Below, piece after piece: positions 1-5,140 of a DNA stretch of 5,149 nt. The stretch covers positions 1 to 5,149 of the forward strand of contig JAQXSU010000107.1 of the NCBI GenBank assembly GCA_029219125.1. Reading direction: 5' to 3'. The DNA comes from Bacillota bacterium. Lineage in GTDB: Bacteria > Bacillota > Clostridia > Peptostreptococcales > Anaerovoracaceae. The notes under the pieces are model-generated. The model had not been told where the DNA came from. It made no database searches and was given only the letters and a program-made list of their open reading frames with translations. Position 1 is the first letter of the stretch, and each line of letters opens with the position of its first letter. A program made the translations under genes and the position numbers.

Positions 1-1
1 T

Positions 2-538
2 ATTGAGCTGTGCCGCGACATTGCCACCCGGGTAAACAACAAATACAAGAAGACCTTCGTCATTCCGGAAGGCCGCTATCTGAAGGAAGGCGCCCGCATT
101 ATGGCCCTGGATGATCCGACGAAAAAGATGAGCAAGAGCGCGGAGAACATCCATTCACGGATCTCTCTTCTGGACGATCCTGCCAAGATCAAAAAATCCA
201 TTATGAAGGCCACCACCGATTCCGATGGCGTCGTGAAATTCGATGTGGAAAACAAGCCTGGCATCAGCAATCTGCTGAATATCTACAGCGTGCTGTCCGG
301 CATTTCCGTGGCAGATCTGGAAGCGAAATATGAAGGAAAGGGATACGGCGACTTCAAGAAGGATCTGGTAGAAGTTACAGTGGAAGCACTGGCACCGATC
401 CGCAGCCGGTACGAAGAAATCCGTCATTCCGAAGAGCTGATCGATATTCTGAAGGATGGTGCCCAGCGCGCTGACGCCATCGCACAGAAGACCATGGCAA
501 GAGTGAAGGATCACTTCGGTCTGGGTCTGGGAAGATAA
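2..538 (+). CDS. trpS: Tryptophanyl-tRNA synthetase, C-terminal part (5' end outside window)
   Basis: Cytoplasmic class I aminoacyl-tRNA synthetase that charges tRNA-Trp with tryptophan using ATP. The open frame runs from base 2 without a stop, so the gene begins upstream of the window. The visible 178 residues are roughly the second half of a protein that is usually about 330-345 residues. The class I signature loop KMSKS, which binds the ATP phosphates and the tRNA 3' end, is at 125-139, preceded by the typical ALDDPTKKMSKS context. Downstream, the TTDSDG...KPGISNLLNIYSVLSG stretch (about 218-300) and the C-terminal RVKDHFGLGLGR are characteristic of bacterial TrpRS rather than TyrRS. The HIGH motif lies outside the window. 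The frame is intact to the TAA at 536-538, and a hairpin terminator follows within 7 bases. Promoter, T-box or other leader control cannot be seen. Identification is secure. Confidence 0.96.
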   Translation: MELCRDIATRVNNKYKKTFVIPEGRYLKEGARIMALDDPTKKMSKSAENIHSRISLLDDPAKIKKSIMKATTDSDGVVKFDVENKPGISNLLNIYSVLSGISVADLEAKYEGKGYGDFKKDLVEVTVEALAPIRSRYEEIRHSEELIDILKDGAQRADAIAQKTMARVKDHFGLGLGR

Positions 539-544
539 AGTCCG

Positions 545-597
545 AAAAAAACCTCCGTTTGAACAGGCAGAAAACCTGTGCATCCGGAGTTTTTTTT
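545..597. terminator. Bidirectional intrinsic terminator between trpS and plsC
   Basis: The stem CTCCG (553-557) pairs with CGGAG (585-589), and an inner stem ACAGG (563-567) pairs with CCTGT (575-579). An A-tract at 545-551 lies on the left and eight T residues (590-597) on the right. Reading rightwards the hairpin ends in the T-tract and would stop trpS. Reading leftwards the A-tract becomes a T-tract and would stop the convergent acyltransferase gene. The stop codon of the minus-strand gene (596-598) overlaps the right-hand T-tract. The structure was paired by eye and no folding energy was computed. Confidence 0.85.
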
Positions 598-1351
598 ATT
601 CGTGATTTGTTTCCTGTCGCTGCAGCTCTTCCAGTCCCTGACGGACAATATCCTCCACCTGCTGCGGAAGCTCGGCCAGTTGATGACGGTCCATACCGGC
701 AGTTTCGATCGGCGGATGGACCAGAAATTCCATGGAGTGGTGCTTTGTCAGCACACCCTGATCCTCGAAGATGTGATACCCTCTGTTGAGAGAAATCGGC
801 ACGATGGGAACCCGTGCTTTGGTGGCAAGCTTGAAGCTTCCCGGTTTGAAGGCTGCCATCTGTCCGCCATGGCTTCTGGTACCCTCCGGGAAAATCACAA
901 GAGAAAACCCTTGCTTCAGATAATCGGCTCCTTCATTGATGGTGGCCAGAGACGCTCTGGCGTCTCCACGATGAATAAAAATGCCGCGGATCCGCTTCAC
1001 CCACTTGCCGAAGACAGGGATTTTTTCCAGGGTATCCTTGGCGATATAGGCAAGCTGGTGGTTTCTGACACAGCACATGAAAGCCAGAATATCCGCATAG
1101 GACTGATGGTTTGCAATATAGACGGCAGGACCGCTCTGCGGGAGATTCTCAGGATGGATCACGTTGAAGGAAAGATCCAGGGTTCCTGATACATACGAAG
1201 AAAAGTCATATACGGCTTCTTTGATATACTGCTGTTCTTTTTCCAGTTCTCCGGCCGCCCGAGCGTCGTCGATGAGATGATTATATTTTCTTACTTTCAG
1301 CAGGCCTCTGGCAATGACAGAAAAGCCTGGTATATTCGCTATGATTTTCAC
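596..1351 (-). CDS. plsC: 1-acyl-sn-glycerol-3-phosphate acyltransferase (PlsC/LPLAT family)
   Basis: Membrane-associated enzyme expected to transfer an acyl group to lysophosphatidic acid, giving phosphatidic acid, the precursor of membrane phospholipids. Counting from the GTG start (251 residues), the family motifs appear in order: motif I NHQSYAD at 81-87 with catalytic His82 and Asp87; motif II GIFIHR at 123-128; motif III FPEGTRS at 154-160, binding the glycerol phosphate; and motif IV VPIVPI at 181-186. The length fits the family. The GTG at 1351-1349 was chosen because GGAGG (1366-1362 on the minus strand) lies 10 nt upstream. A longer frame to an ATG at 1414 lacks such a site and would cover the predicted promoter. 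The N-terminus is only moderately hydrophobic, so membrane attachment is inferred from the family. The gene converges with trpS and diverges from the PAP2 gene. Acyl-donor preference (acyl-ACP or acyl-CoA) cannot be read. Confidence 0.93.
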   Translation of the reverse strand: MKIIANIPGFSVIARGLLKVRKYNHLIDDARAAGELEKEQQYIKEAVYDFSSYVSGTLDLSFNVIHPENLPQSGPAVYIANHQSYADILAFMCCVRNHQLAYIAKDTLEKIPVFGKWVKRIRGIFIHRGDARASLATINEGADYLKQGFSLVIFPEGTRSHGGQMAAFKPGSFKLATKARVPIVPISLNRGYHIFEDQGVLTKHHSMEFLVHPPIETAGMDRHQLAELPQQVEDIVRQGLEELQRQETNHE

Positions 1352-1383
1352 AGTGCTTGTTCCTCCGATCAGTATTTGATAGT

Positions 1384-1413
1384 ATTGTAACATAAAACAG
1401 GTGGCAGTTTCCA
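1384..1413 (-). promoter_or_regulatory. Putative sigma-A promoter for plsC
   Basis: On the minus strand, TACAAT (1389-1384) matches the -10 consensus at five of six positions. TGGAAA (1413-1408), with an 18-bp spacer, matches the -35 consensus at four of six. Transcription would start near 1377, leaving a leader of about 25 nt that contains the GGAGG ribosome binding site. This is a consensus match by eye only. Confidence 0.5.
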
Positions 1414-1430
1414 CAGAAAACGTGTATAAT
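1401..1430 (+). promoter_or_regulatory. Putative sigma-A promoter for the PAP2-pucR operon
   Basis: TATAAT at 1425-1430 is a perfect -10 box. GTGGCA at 1401-1406, 18 bp upstream, matches the -35 consensus at four of six positions. The predicted start near 1437 gives a leader of about 38 nt. The ribosome binding site GGGAG (1463-1467) is 7 nt before the ATG at 1475. The -35 box abuts that of the opposing plsC promoter. Confidence 0.6.
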
Positions 1431-1474
1431 TAAAGTAATATCTGAGATGGAAGAAAAAACGAGGGAGAAAACGG

Positions 1475-2149
1475 ATGGGAAATTGTAAAACGAGAATAAA
1501 AAAGAGAAAATATGGCTTCATGCTGGCAGCTGCTCTGCTGCTGTTTGCCGCAGCAGCTTATATCAGCTGGCAGGTGGGCTCTGTATATGACTGCGGCGTG
1601 ACGCCGCTGGATCGCTGTGTACAGGACTGGTTTTTCTCGCTCAGAAGCCAGTGGCTGAACACCCTGATCATTCCGCTGACCCACACTTCGGATACCATTA
1701 CCATCGTGGTGTTGTGCATCATACTGGTGCTTTCACCGTTTCCGGGCAGGAAGAAATACGGTTTTCCTGTGACACTGGCGGCTCTCAGCGGACTGGCCAT
1801 CTATAAACCCATGAAGCATCTGTTTCTGCGGCCGCGTCCGGATGCAGCCCTGCATCTGGTGGAGCAGGGTGGTTTCTCCTTTCCCAGCGGACATTCTGTA
1901 ACTTCTGTGATTGTGTTCGGACTGCTCTTTTATCTGATCCGAAAGCACTGCAATCGTCCGGTGCTGCGGAATGTTCTGTCTGGAATCTGCCTGCTTCTGG
2001 CGGTGCTGGTGGGACCGAGCCGGATCTACGTGGGTGTACACTGGCCGACAGACGTGCTTGCAGGCTGGTGTATCGGCGGCGGTGTGCTTTTGATCTTTCT
2101 GGTGATTCTTGAGGTGTGGGATGCGCAGAAATGCTGCGGAAAGGAATAG
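1475..2149 (+). CDS. Membrane-bound PAP2-family phosphatase
   Basis: Integral membrane phosphatase of the type 2 phosphatidic acid phosphatase superfamily (224 residues). The three-part active site is complete: KX6RP at 114-122 (Lys114, Arg121, Pro122), PSGH at 137-140 (Ser138, His140), and SRX5HX3D at 182-193 (Arg183, nucleophile His189, Asp193). Hydrophobic segments lie at about 15-31, 74-88, 97-110, 143-155, 168-180 and 194-214, matching the usual six-helix layout with the active site facing outward. Likely substrates are undecaprenyl pyrophosphate (recycling of the cell-wall lipid carrier, as in BcrC/PgpB-type enzymes), phosphatidate or phosphatidylglycerophosphate, and motifs alone do not decide. 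The ATG follows GGGAG by 7 nt. The stop overlaps the ribosome binding site of the next gene, so the two are almost certainly co-transcribed. The short cytoplasmic tail ends in a CC pair of unknown meaning. Confidence 0.94.
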   Translation: MGNCKTRIKKRKYGFMLAAALLLFAAAAYISWQVGSVYDCGVTPLDRCVQDWFFSLRSQWLNTLIIPLTHTSDTITIVVLCIILVLSPFPGRKKYGFPVTLAALSGLAIYKPMKHLFLRPRPDAALHLVEQGGFSFPSGHSVTSVIVFGLLFYLIRKHCNRPVLRNVLSGICLLLAVLVGPSRIYVGVHWPTDVLAGWCIGGGVLLIFLVILEVWDAQKCCGKE

Positions 2150-2153
2150 GAGG
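2148..2153 (+). promoter_or_regulatory. Ribosome binding site overlapping the upstream stop codon
   Basis: AGGAGG at 2148-2153 overlaps the last two bases of the PAP2 stop TAG (2147-2149) and sits 7 nt before the ATG at 2161. It fixes that start. An out-of-frame ATG at 2154 is too close to be used. The overlap suggests translational coupling of the two genes. Confidence 0.85.
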
Positions 2154-2160
2154 ATGACAG

Positions 2161-3327
2161 ATGGGTCTGACAGTAAAAGATTTATTCGATCTGAATATTA
2201 TGAAAAATTTCAAACTGGTAGCCGGTGCCGGCGGGCTCGATCGGCCCATCACCAGAACGGAGATTCTGGATTTTGAGTTTGTGCAGGGCGTGGGAATGGA
2301 CAGGGACAGGATCTTTGAAGGAGAAAGCATTGCAATCTCCAGTCTGCTTTTTGCCAAGGATAATCCGGACATGATTCTGGATACAGTTATGCGCCTTTAT
2401 GAGCTGAACGTCAGCTGTTTCGCCTATAAACCGGTATTTATCAATGAACTTCCGGAAGAAGTGCTTCGCTTTGCGGACAGCAACGATTTCCCGATCCTGA
2501 AATTCGGCGGGGATGAATTTTTCGAGGATGTGGTGCTTCAGGTGACCAACGAGCTGAATCGCGGAAATGACATTCTGGCCATAGAAAACGATCTGGAAAA
2601 AGTTCTGGATAAGGAAATGGACCAGAAGGAGGAGCTGAAATTCTGCCGAAGGATCAATCCGAATCTGAAAAAATTTATCGGTGTTGTAGCAGTCTGGGAT
2701 GAGGACCGGGAACCGGAGAAAGTCGAAACGCTGGTACGCCAGCATCTGGATTCTGACCGACTGCGGAGAAAAACAGCCCTCTGTAAATTCCGACGCGGAT
2801 ATTTTATCATTCTCAGCCAGGACGAACCGGAAGAAAGCCGGTTTGCCGCCCTGCTGGAAGATTTGTGCATTCAGCTGGGCCTGGACAGAAAAAACTGCAG
2901 GATGGGATACAGCACCATCAAGCTGATGGAAGAAGATTTCGGCCGCTGTATTCGCGAAGCCTTCTGGGCTTGTATCGTGGCCCGGATGGAAAAAACTCCA
3001 TCCCGACGTTATGAGGAGATGGGGATTTACCGATTCATCGTACCGGAGATCAATTCACCGAATATGAAAGCATATATGGAAGAGTATCTGGGACCCATCC
3101 TGAAGCCTGAAGAAAGCGAGCTCCTGCATACGGCCACAGCATACATTATGTGCAGCGGTGACGTGGTAAAGACGGCGGATCGTCTGTTCTGCCACAAAAA
3201 TACAGTGCGGTACCGGCTGGCAAAAATACAGGAGATGGTGGATCCGAAAAGCAACGACAAAGCGTTCTACGAAAGCTTATCCATTGCCATTCGGATTTAC
3301 ATGCTGACGAAATTTAACCGCTGGTGA
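2161..3327 (+). CDS. PucR/CdaR-family transcriptional regulator
   Basis: Cytoplasmic DNA-binding regulator of 388 residues. An N-terminal PucR-type ligand-sensing domain spans about 5-127, beginning LTVKDLFDL, with ILDFEF at 35-40 and a GESIAISSLLFAKDN core at 54-68. A probable coiled linker covers about 138-165. A middle GGDEF-like (degenerate) domain spans about 168-275, with no intact GGDEF motif. A C-terminal PucR helix-turn-helix (HTH_30) spans about 320-385, with the hallmark CHKNTVRYRLAKI at 344-356. This order is typical of regulators of purine catabolism (PucR), sugar diacid use (CdaR) and amino-acid or urea catabolism. The effector here is unknown, because no catabolic gene adjoins it. 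It follows the PAP2 gene by 11 nt with an overlapping ribosome binding site, an unusual partner for this family. The frame is intact and the length normal. Domain family is secure and target genes are not known. Confidence 0.92.
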   Translation: MGLTVKDLFDLNIMKNFKLVAGAGGLDRPITRTEILDFEFVQGVGMDRDRIFEGESIAISSLLFAKDNPDMILDTVMRLYELNVSCFAYKPVFINELPEEVLRFADSNDFPILKFGGDEFFEDVVLQVTNELNRGNDILAIENDLEKVLDKEMDQKEELKFCRRINPNLKKFIGVVAVWDEDREPEKVETLVRQHLDSDRLRRKTALCKFRRGYFIILSQDEPEESRFAALLEDLCIQLGLDRKNCRMGYSTIKLMEEDFGRCIREAFWACIVARMEKTPSRRYEEMGIYRFIVPEINSPNMKAYMEEYLGPILKPEESELLHTATAYIMCSGDVVKTADRLFCHKNTVRYRLAKIQEMVDPKSNDKAFYESLSIAIRIYMLTKFNRW

Positions 3328-3361
3328 CGAGGCTTGCAGAGCGAAAAGCACACCAGAAAAG

Positions 3362-3403
3362 AAAAAAGGACGTGAATTGTATTTTGTACAAAACACGTCC
3401 TTT
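3362..3403. terminator. Perfect 10-bp hairpin, terminator for the convergent genes
   Basis: AAAGGACGTG (3365-3374) pairs perfectly with CACGTCCTTT (3394-3403). An inner TTGTA/TACAA stem (3377-3381 with 3387-3391) closes a 5-nt loop. On the minus strand the hairpin is followed by a six-T run (3367-3362) and further T-rich sequence, a good intrinsic terminator for the DUF2148 gene, though 86 nt past its stop. On the plus strand the tail is only TTTATGTTTGT, so it should terminate the regulator gene less strongly. Confidence 0.78.
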
Positions 3404-3442
3404 ATGTTTGTCTGCCATCATAAGGAAAACCTGTGAAAAGCC

Positions 3443-3451
3443 TGCTATAAT
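3443..3451 (+). promoter_or_regulatory. Orphan extended -10 box, antisense to the DUF2148 gene
   Basis: TGCTATAAT is a perfect extended -10 (TGnTATAAT), and AGAGATA follows. No convincing -35 is present 16-18 bp upstream, but extended -10 promoters can do without one. It points rightwards into the 3' end of the minus-strand gene, with no plus-strand gene before 4205. It could drive an antisense RNA or be a chance match. Confidence 0.35.
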
Positions 3452-3488
3452 AGAGATACAAGCCACACAACAACTTAATTTTTTATCC

Positions 3489-4037
3489 TTAACGCAGCAC
3501 GGCACCCGGGTTTCTGTCGAAGTAGATGCTCTTGGATTCGGCACCCAGCGGAATTCCGTAGCAGACCCTTACCTCCTTGGAGAGCAGACCTGCTTTCAGA
3601 GCCCCCTTGCCGGCTGAGTACATGACGCGATTGTCAATGCGGTGATCTGCTGCAACGGAAACAGCAGAGCCGATGGCAATCCCCAGGTCGGTCAGATTGA
3701 ACACACAGTTTGTACCGGCCTTTTTCATTTCCCCGCAGTTTTCAAACCCGCACATGTGGCAGTTCGGCAGGCCAAACGGAGTGCTGCGGCAGCCGATGAT
3801 GACCACACAGTGGCTACTTGCCACATTTCCGGCATCCCGCAGGATGAACTCTTCCTCATATTCCGCTCCCAGCTGACGCATGGCTTCCGCCAGAAGATCC
3901 TTTTCTTTTCCGGTTACGACGCAGGCTTCTACCGTATCCTTCCCGCTCCCCTTCGGCGCAGTCTTGGCAGCAGCCACCATCAGATCCGCAACCTGCAGGC
4001 AGGCATCACGCTCTGCTTCTTTCATGGTTTTCAGCAT
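3489..4037 (-). CDS. DUF2148 ferredoxin-domain protein of unknown function
   Basis: Predicted soluble protein of 182 residues matching the DUF2148 family, found mostly in anaerobic bacteria and archaea. Its biochemical function is not established. The N-terminal half (about 1-75) carries a conserved-looking AAAKTAPKGSGKDTVEACVV stretch (22-41) and ILRDAGNV (65-72). The centre holds a candidate [4Fe-4S] site with Cys93, Cys96, Cys101 and Cys111 (spacing CX2C X4 C X9 C), with Cys77 and Cys83 nearby. The C-terminal half is glycine- and alanine-rich (GIAIGSAVSVAADHRIDNRVMYSAG) and may bind a nucleotide or cofactor, which is inference only. There is no signal peptide or membrane segment. The ATG at 4037 was chosen for AGGAGG (4050-4045) 7 nt upstream, which makes a second Met at residue 5 less likely. 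The gene stands alone between convergent and divergent neighbours, so context gives no partner. Confidence 0.9.
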   Translation of the reverse strand: MLKTMKEAERDACLQVADLMVAAAKTAPKGSGKDTVEACVVTGKEKDLLAEAMRQLGAEYEEEFILRDAGNVASSHCVVIIGCRSTPFGLPNCHMCGFENCGEMKKAGTNCVFNLTDLGIAIGSAVSVAADHRIDNRVMYSAGKGALKAGLLSKEVRVCYGIPLGAESKSIYFDRNPGAVLR

Positions 4038-4055
4038 AATTTCCCCTCCTCGCTG

Positions 4056-4115
4056 GACTTTATCATTCCAGACTTTATCATTCCGTATTTCATCTTTCCA
4101 TATTTTATCATAAAC
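4056..4115. repeat. Degenerate 4 x 15-bp tandem repeat in the DUF2148 leader/promoter
   Basis: Four consecutive 15-bp units lie at 4056-4070, 4071-4085, 4086-4100 and 4101-4115. Units 1 and 2 (GACTTTATCATTCCA type) are identical at 14 of 15 positions, unit 3 matches unit 1 at 11 of 15, and unit 4 at 9 of 15. On the minus strand the unit reads roughly TGGAATGATAAAGTC. Unit 4 contains the predicted -10 of the DUF2148 promoter, and units 1-3 fall mostly in the predicted 5' leader before the ribosome binding site. Confidence 0.85.
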
Positions 4116-4131
4116 CGGAACCTACTTGCAA
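4102..4131 (-). promoter_or_regulatory. Putative promoter of the DUF2148 gene
   Basis: On the minus strand, TTGCAA (4131-4126) is a four-of-six -35. After an 18-bp spacer comes TAAAAT (4107-4102), preceded by TGA, forming an extended -10 (TGnTAAAAT). The predicted start near 4095 leaves a leader of about 58 nt made largely of the 15-bp repeats. Confidence 0.55.
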
Positions 4132-4154
4132 CCTGCACGGGATTGTAATAAAAT
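4126..4154 (+). promoter_or_regulatory. Putative promoter of the nucleotidyltransferase gene
   Basis: TTGCAA (4126-4131) is a four-of-six -35, with a 17-bp spacer and TAAAAT (4149-4154) as a five-of-six -10. The TTGCAA is its own reverse complement and also serves as the -35 of the opposing DUF2148 promoter. The predicted start is near 4161. Confidence 0.55.
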
Positions 4155-4163
4155 AAAGAGAAA

Positions 4164-4179
4164 GGCAAACTGATTTGCC
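4164..4179 (+). promoter_or_regulatory. Small dyad at the predicted transcript start
   Basis: GGCAAA (4164-4169) and TTTGCC (4174-4179) form a perfect 6-bp inverted repeat around CTGA. It lies a few bases after the predicted start near 4161. It could be an operator or a 5' stem that protects the mRNA. There is no T-tract, so it is not a terminator. Confidence 0.4.
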
Positions 4180-4204
4180 AGGGATTTTCAGGAAGGATGA
4201 TAGA

Positions 4205-5140
4205 ATGGAAAAGGCAATGAAAAAACCAGTATTAGTAATCATGGCAGCCGGCATGGGAAGTAGGTTCGGCGGACTGAAGCAGATTGAGCCGGTAGGAAGC
4301 GAAGGAGAAATCATCCTGGACTTTTCCCTGTATGATGCCATGATGGCCGGATTTGAAAAAGCAGTTTTTATCATAAAAAAAGAAAATGAGGAAGCATTCC
4401 GCAGCCTGATTGACCAGCGGGCGGGACGGTTCCTGGAAGTGGAATATGCATTTCAGGAGCTTGCGGATCTGCCGGAAGGATATGAAGTACCTGCAGGCCG
4501 TGAAAAACCGTGGGGAACCGGTCATGCCGTGCTGGCAGCAAGACATGTGGTGGACGGACCGTTTGCTGTCATCAACGCGGATGACTACTATGGACCGGGC
4601 GCGTTTCAGAGCATGTATTCGTTCCTGGAACAGGCAGAAGACACCGACAAATATCAGTACTGCATGGTAGGCTATCCCCTGGAAAACACCCTGACAGAAA
4701 ACGGCTATGTTTCCCGGGGAATCTGTGAAACCACTCCATCGGGCATACTGGAGAAAATTACAGAAAGAACCCGGATTCAGTGGCAGGACGAAGAAATTGT
4801 GTATGCAGATGAAAGCAGTCAGACAGGATTCACCAGGCTGACCCGCGGCACCACGGTTTCCATGAACTTCTGGGGCTTCACACCTTCCATGATGAAGGAA
4901 CTGGAAGCAGGCTTTCCGTCGTTTCTCGACACGGCACTTGCGGAAAACCCAATGAAGGGCGAATACTTCCTGCCGGGAGTGGTGGACCGGCTGATCCGGG
5001 AAGGAAAAGCACAGGTCAAAGTGCTTCATTCACAGGACCGGTGGTTTGGCGTTACGTATAAAGAAGATAAACAGCAGGTGGTCGACGCCCTGCAATCCAT
5101 GAAAGACAAGGGAGAATACCCGGAAAAACTGTGGAAATAG
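4205..5140 (+). CDS. Nucleotidyltransferase, sugar-phosphate (NTP_transferase) family
   Basis: Cytoplasmic enzyme of 311 residues with a GT-A/Rossmann-like nucleotidyltransferase fold, expected to join a sugar or alcohol phosphate to an NTP with release of pyrophosphate. The N-terminus has a beta strand then MAAGMGSRFGGLKQ (13-26), the nucleotide-binding G-X-G-X-R signature with Lys25. PWGTGHA (102-108) is the base/ribose-contact loop, and NADDYYG (124-130) carries the metal-binding Asp126/Asp127 pair. VSMNFWGF (218-225), EYFLP (253-257) and WFGVTYKED (280-288) look like substrate-side motifs. The ATG at 4205 follows AGGAAGG (4190-4196) by 8 nt. An upstream TTG at 4175 lies inside a dyad and lacks a site, and the ATG at 4217 is less well placed. 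The substrate is not determined. Similar proteins are found next to choline-kinase-like or surface-sugar genes, but the downstream gene lies outside the window. Confidence 0.88.
   Translation: MEKAMKKPVLVIMAAGMGSRFGGLKQIEPVGSEGEIILDFSLYDAMMAGFEKAVFIIKKENEEAFRSLIDQRAGRFLEVEYAFQELADLPEGYEVPAGREKPWGTGHAVLAARHVVDGPFAVINADDYYGPGAFQSMYSFLEQAEDTDKYQYCMVGYPLENTLTENGYVSRGICETTPSGILEKITERTRIQWQDEEIVYADESSQTGFTRLTRGTTVSMNFWGFTPSMMKELEAGFPSFLDTALAENPMKGEYFLPGVVDRLIREGKAQVKVLHSQDRWFGVTYKEDKQQVVDALQSMKDKGEYPEKLWK

Noticed and set aside
578..1189. 203-codon open frame on the plus strand opposite plsC
   Set aside because: It starts inside the terminator hairpin, has no ribosome binding site, and lies entirely opposite a gene with complete acyltransferase motifs.
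1349..1414. Longer plsC reading frame starting at the ATG at 1414
   Set aside because: The extra 21 residues are read through the predicted promoter and ribosome binding site. The GTG at 1351 has GGAGG at 10 nt and gives a normal family length.
1785..2372. 195-codon minus-strand open frame across the PAP2/regulator junction
   Set aside because: It overlaps two real genes, is low-complexity and Ser/Pro/Arg-rich, and has no start signal.
571..3435. Identical 10-mer AAAACCTGTG at 571-580 and 3426-3435, considered as a dispersed repeat
   Set aside because: Several shared 10-mers are expected by chance in a sequence this long, and the flanks do not match.
3642..4148. 168-codon plus-strand open frame opposite the DUF2148 gene
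   Set aside because: No ribosome binding site and no recognisable domain. Its C-terminal FIIPD/FIIPY-type pentapeptide repeats are only the 15-bp tandem repeat read in frame.
4197..4220. Seven-codon mini-ORF (ATG at 4197, TGA at 4218) overlapping the nucleotidyltransferase start
   Set aside because: Its ATG is immediately next to the AGGAAGG site, too close for initiation. The in-frame ATG at 4205 has the proper 8-nt spacing.
4232..5029. 265-codon minus-strand open frame opposite the nucleotidyltransferase
   Set aside because: It mirrors the codon structure of a well-supported gene and shows no domain, promoter or ribosome binding site.
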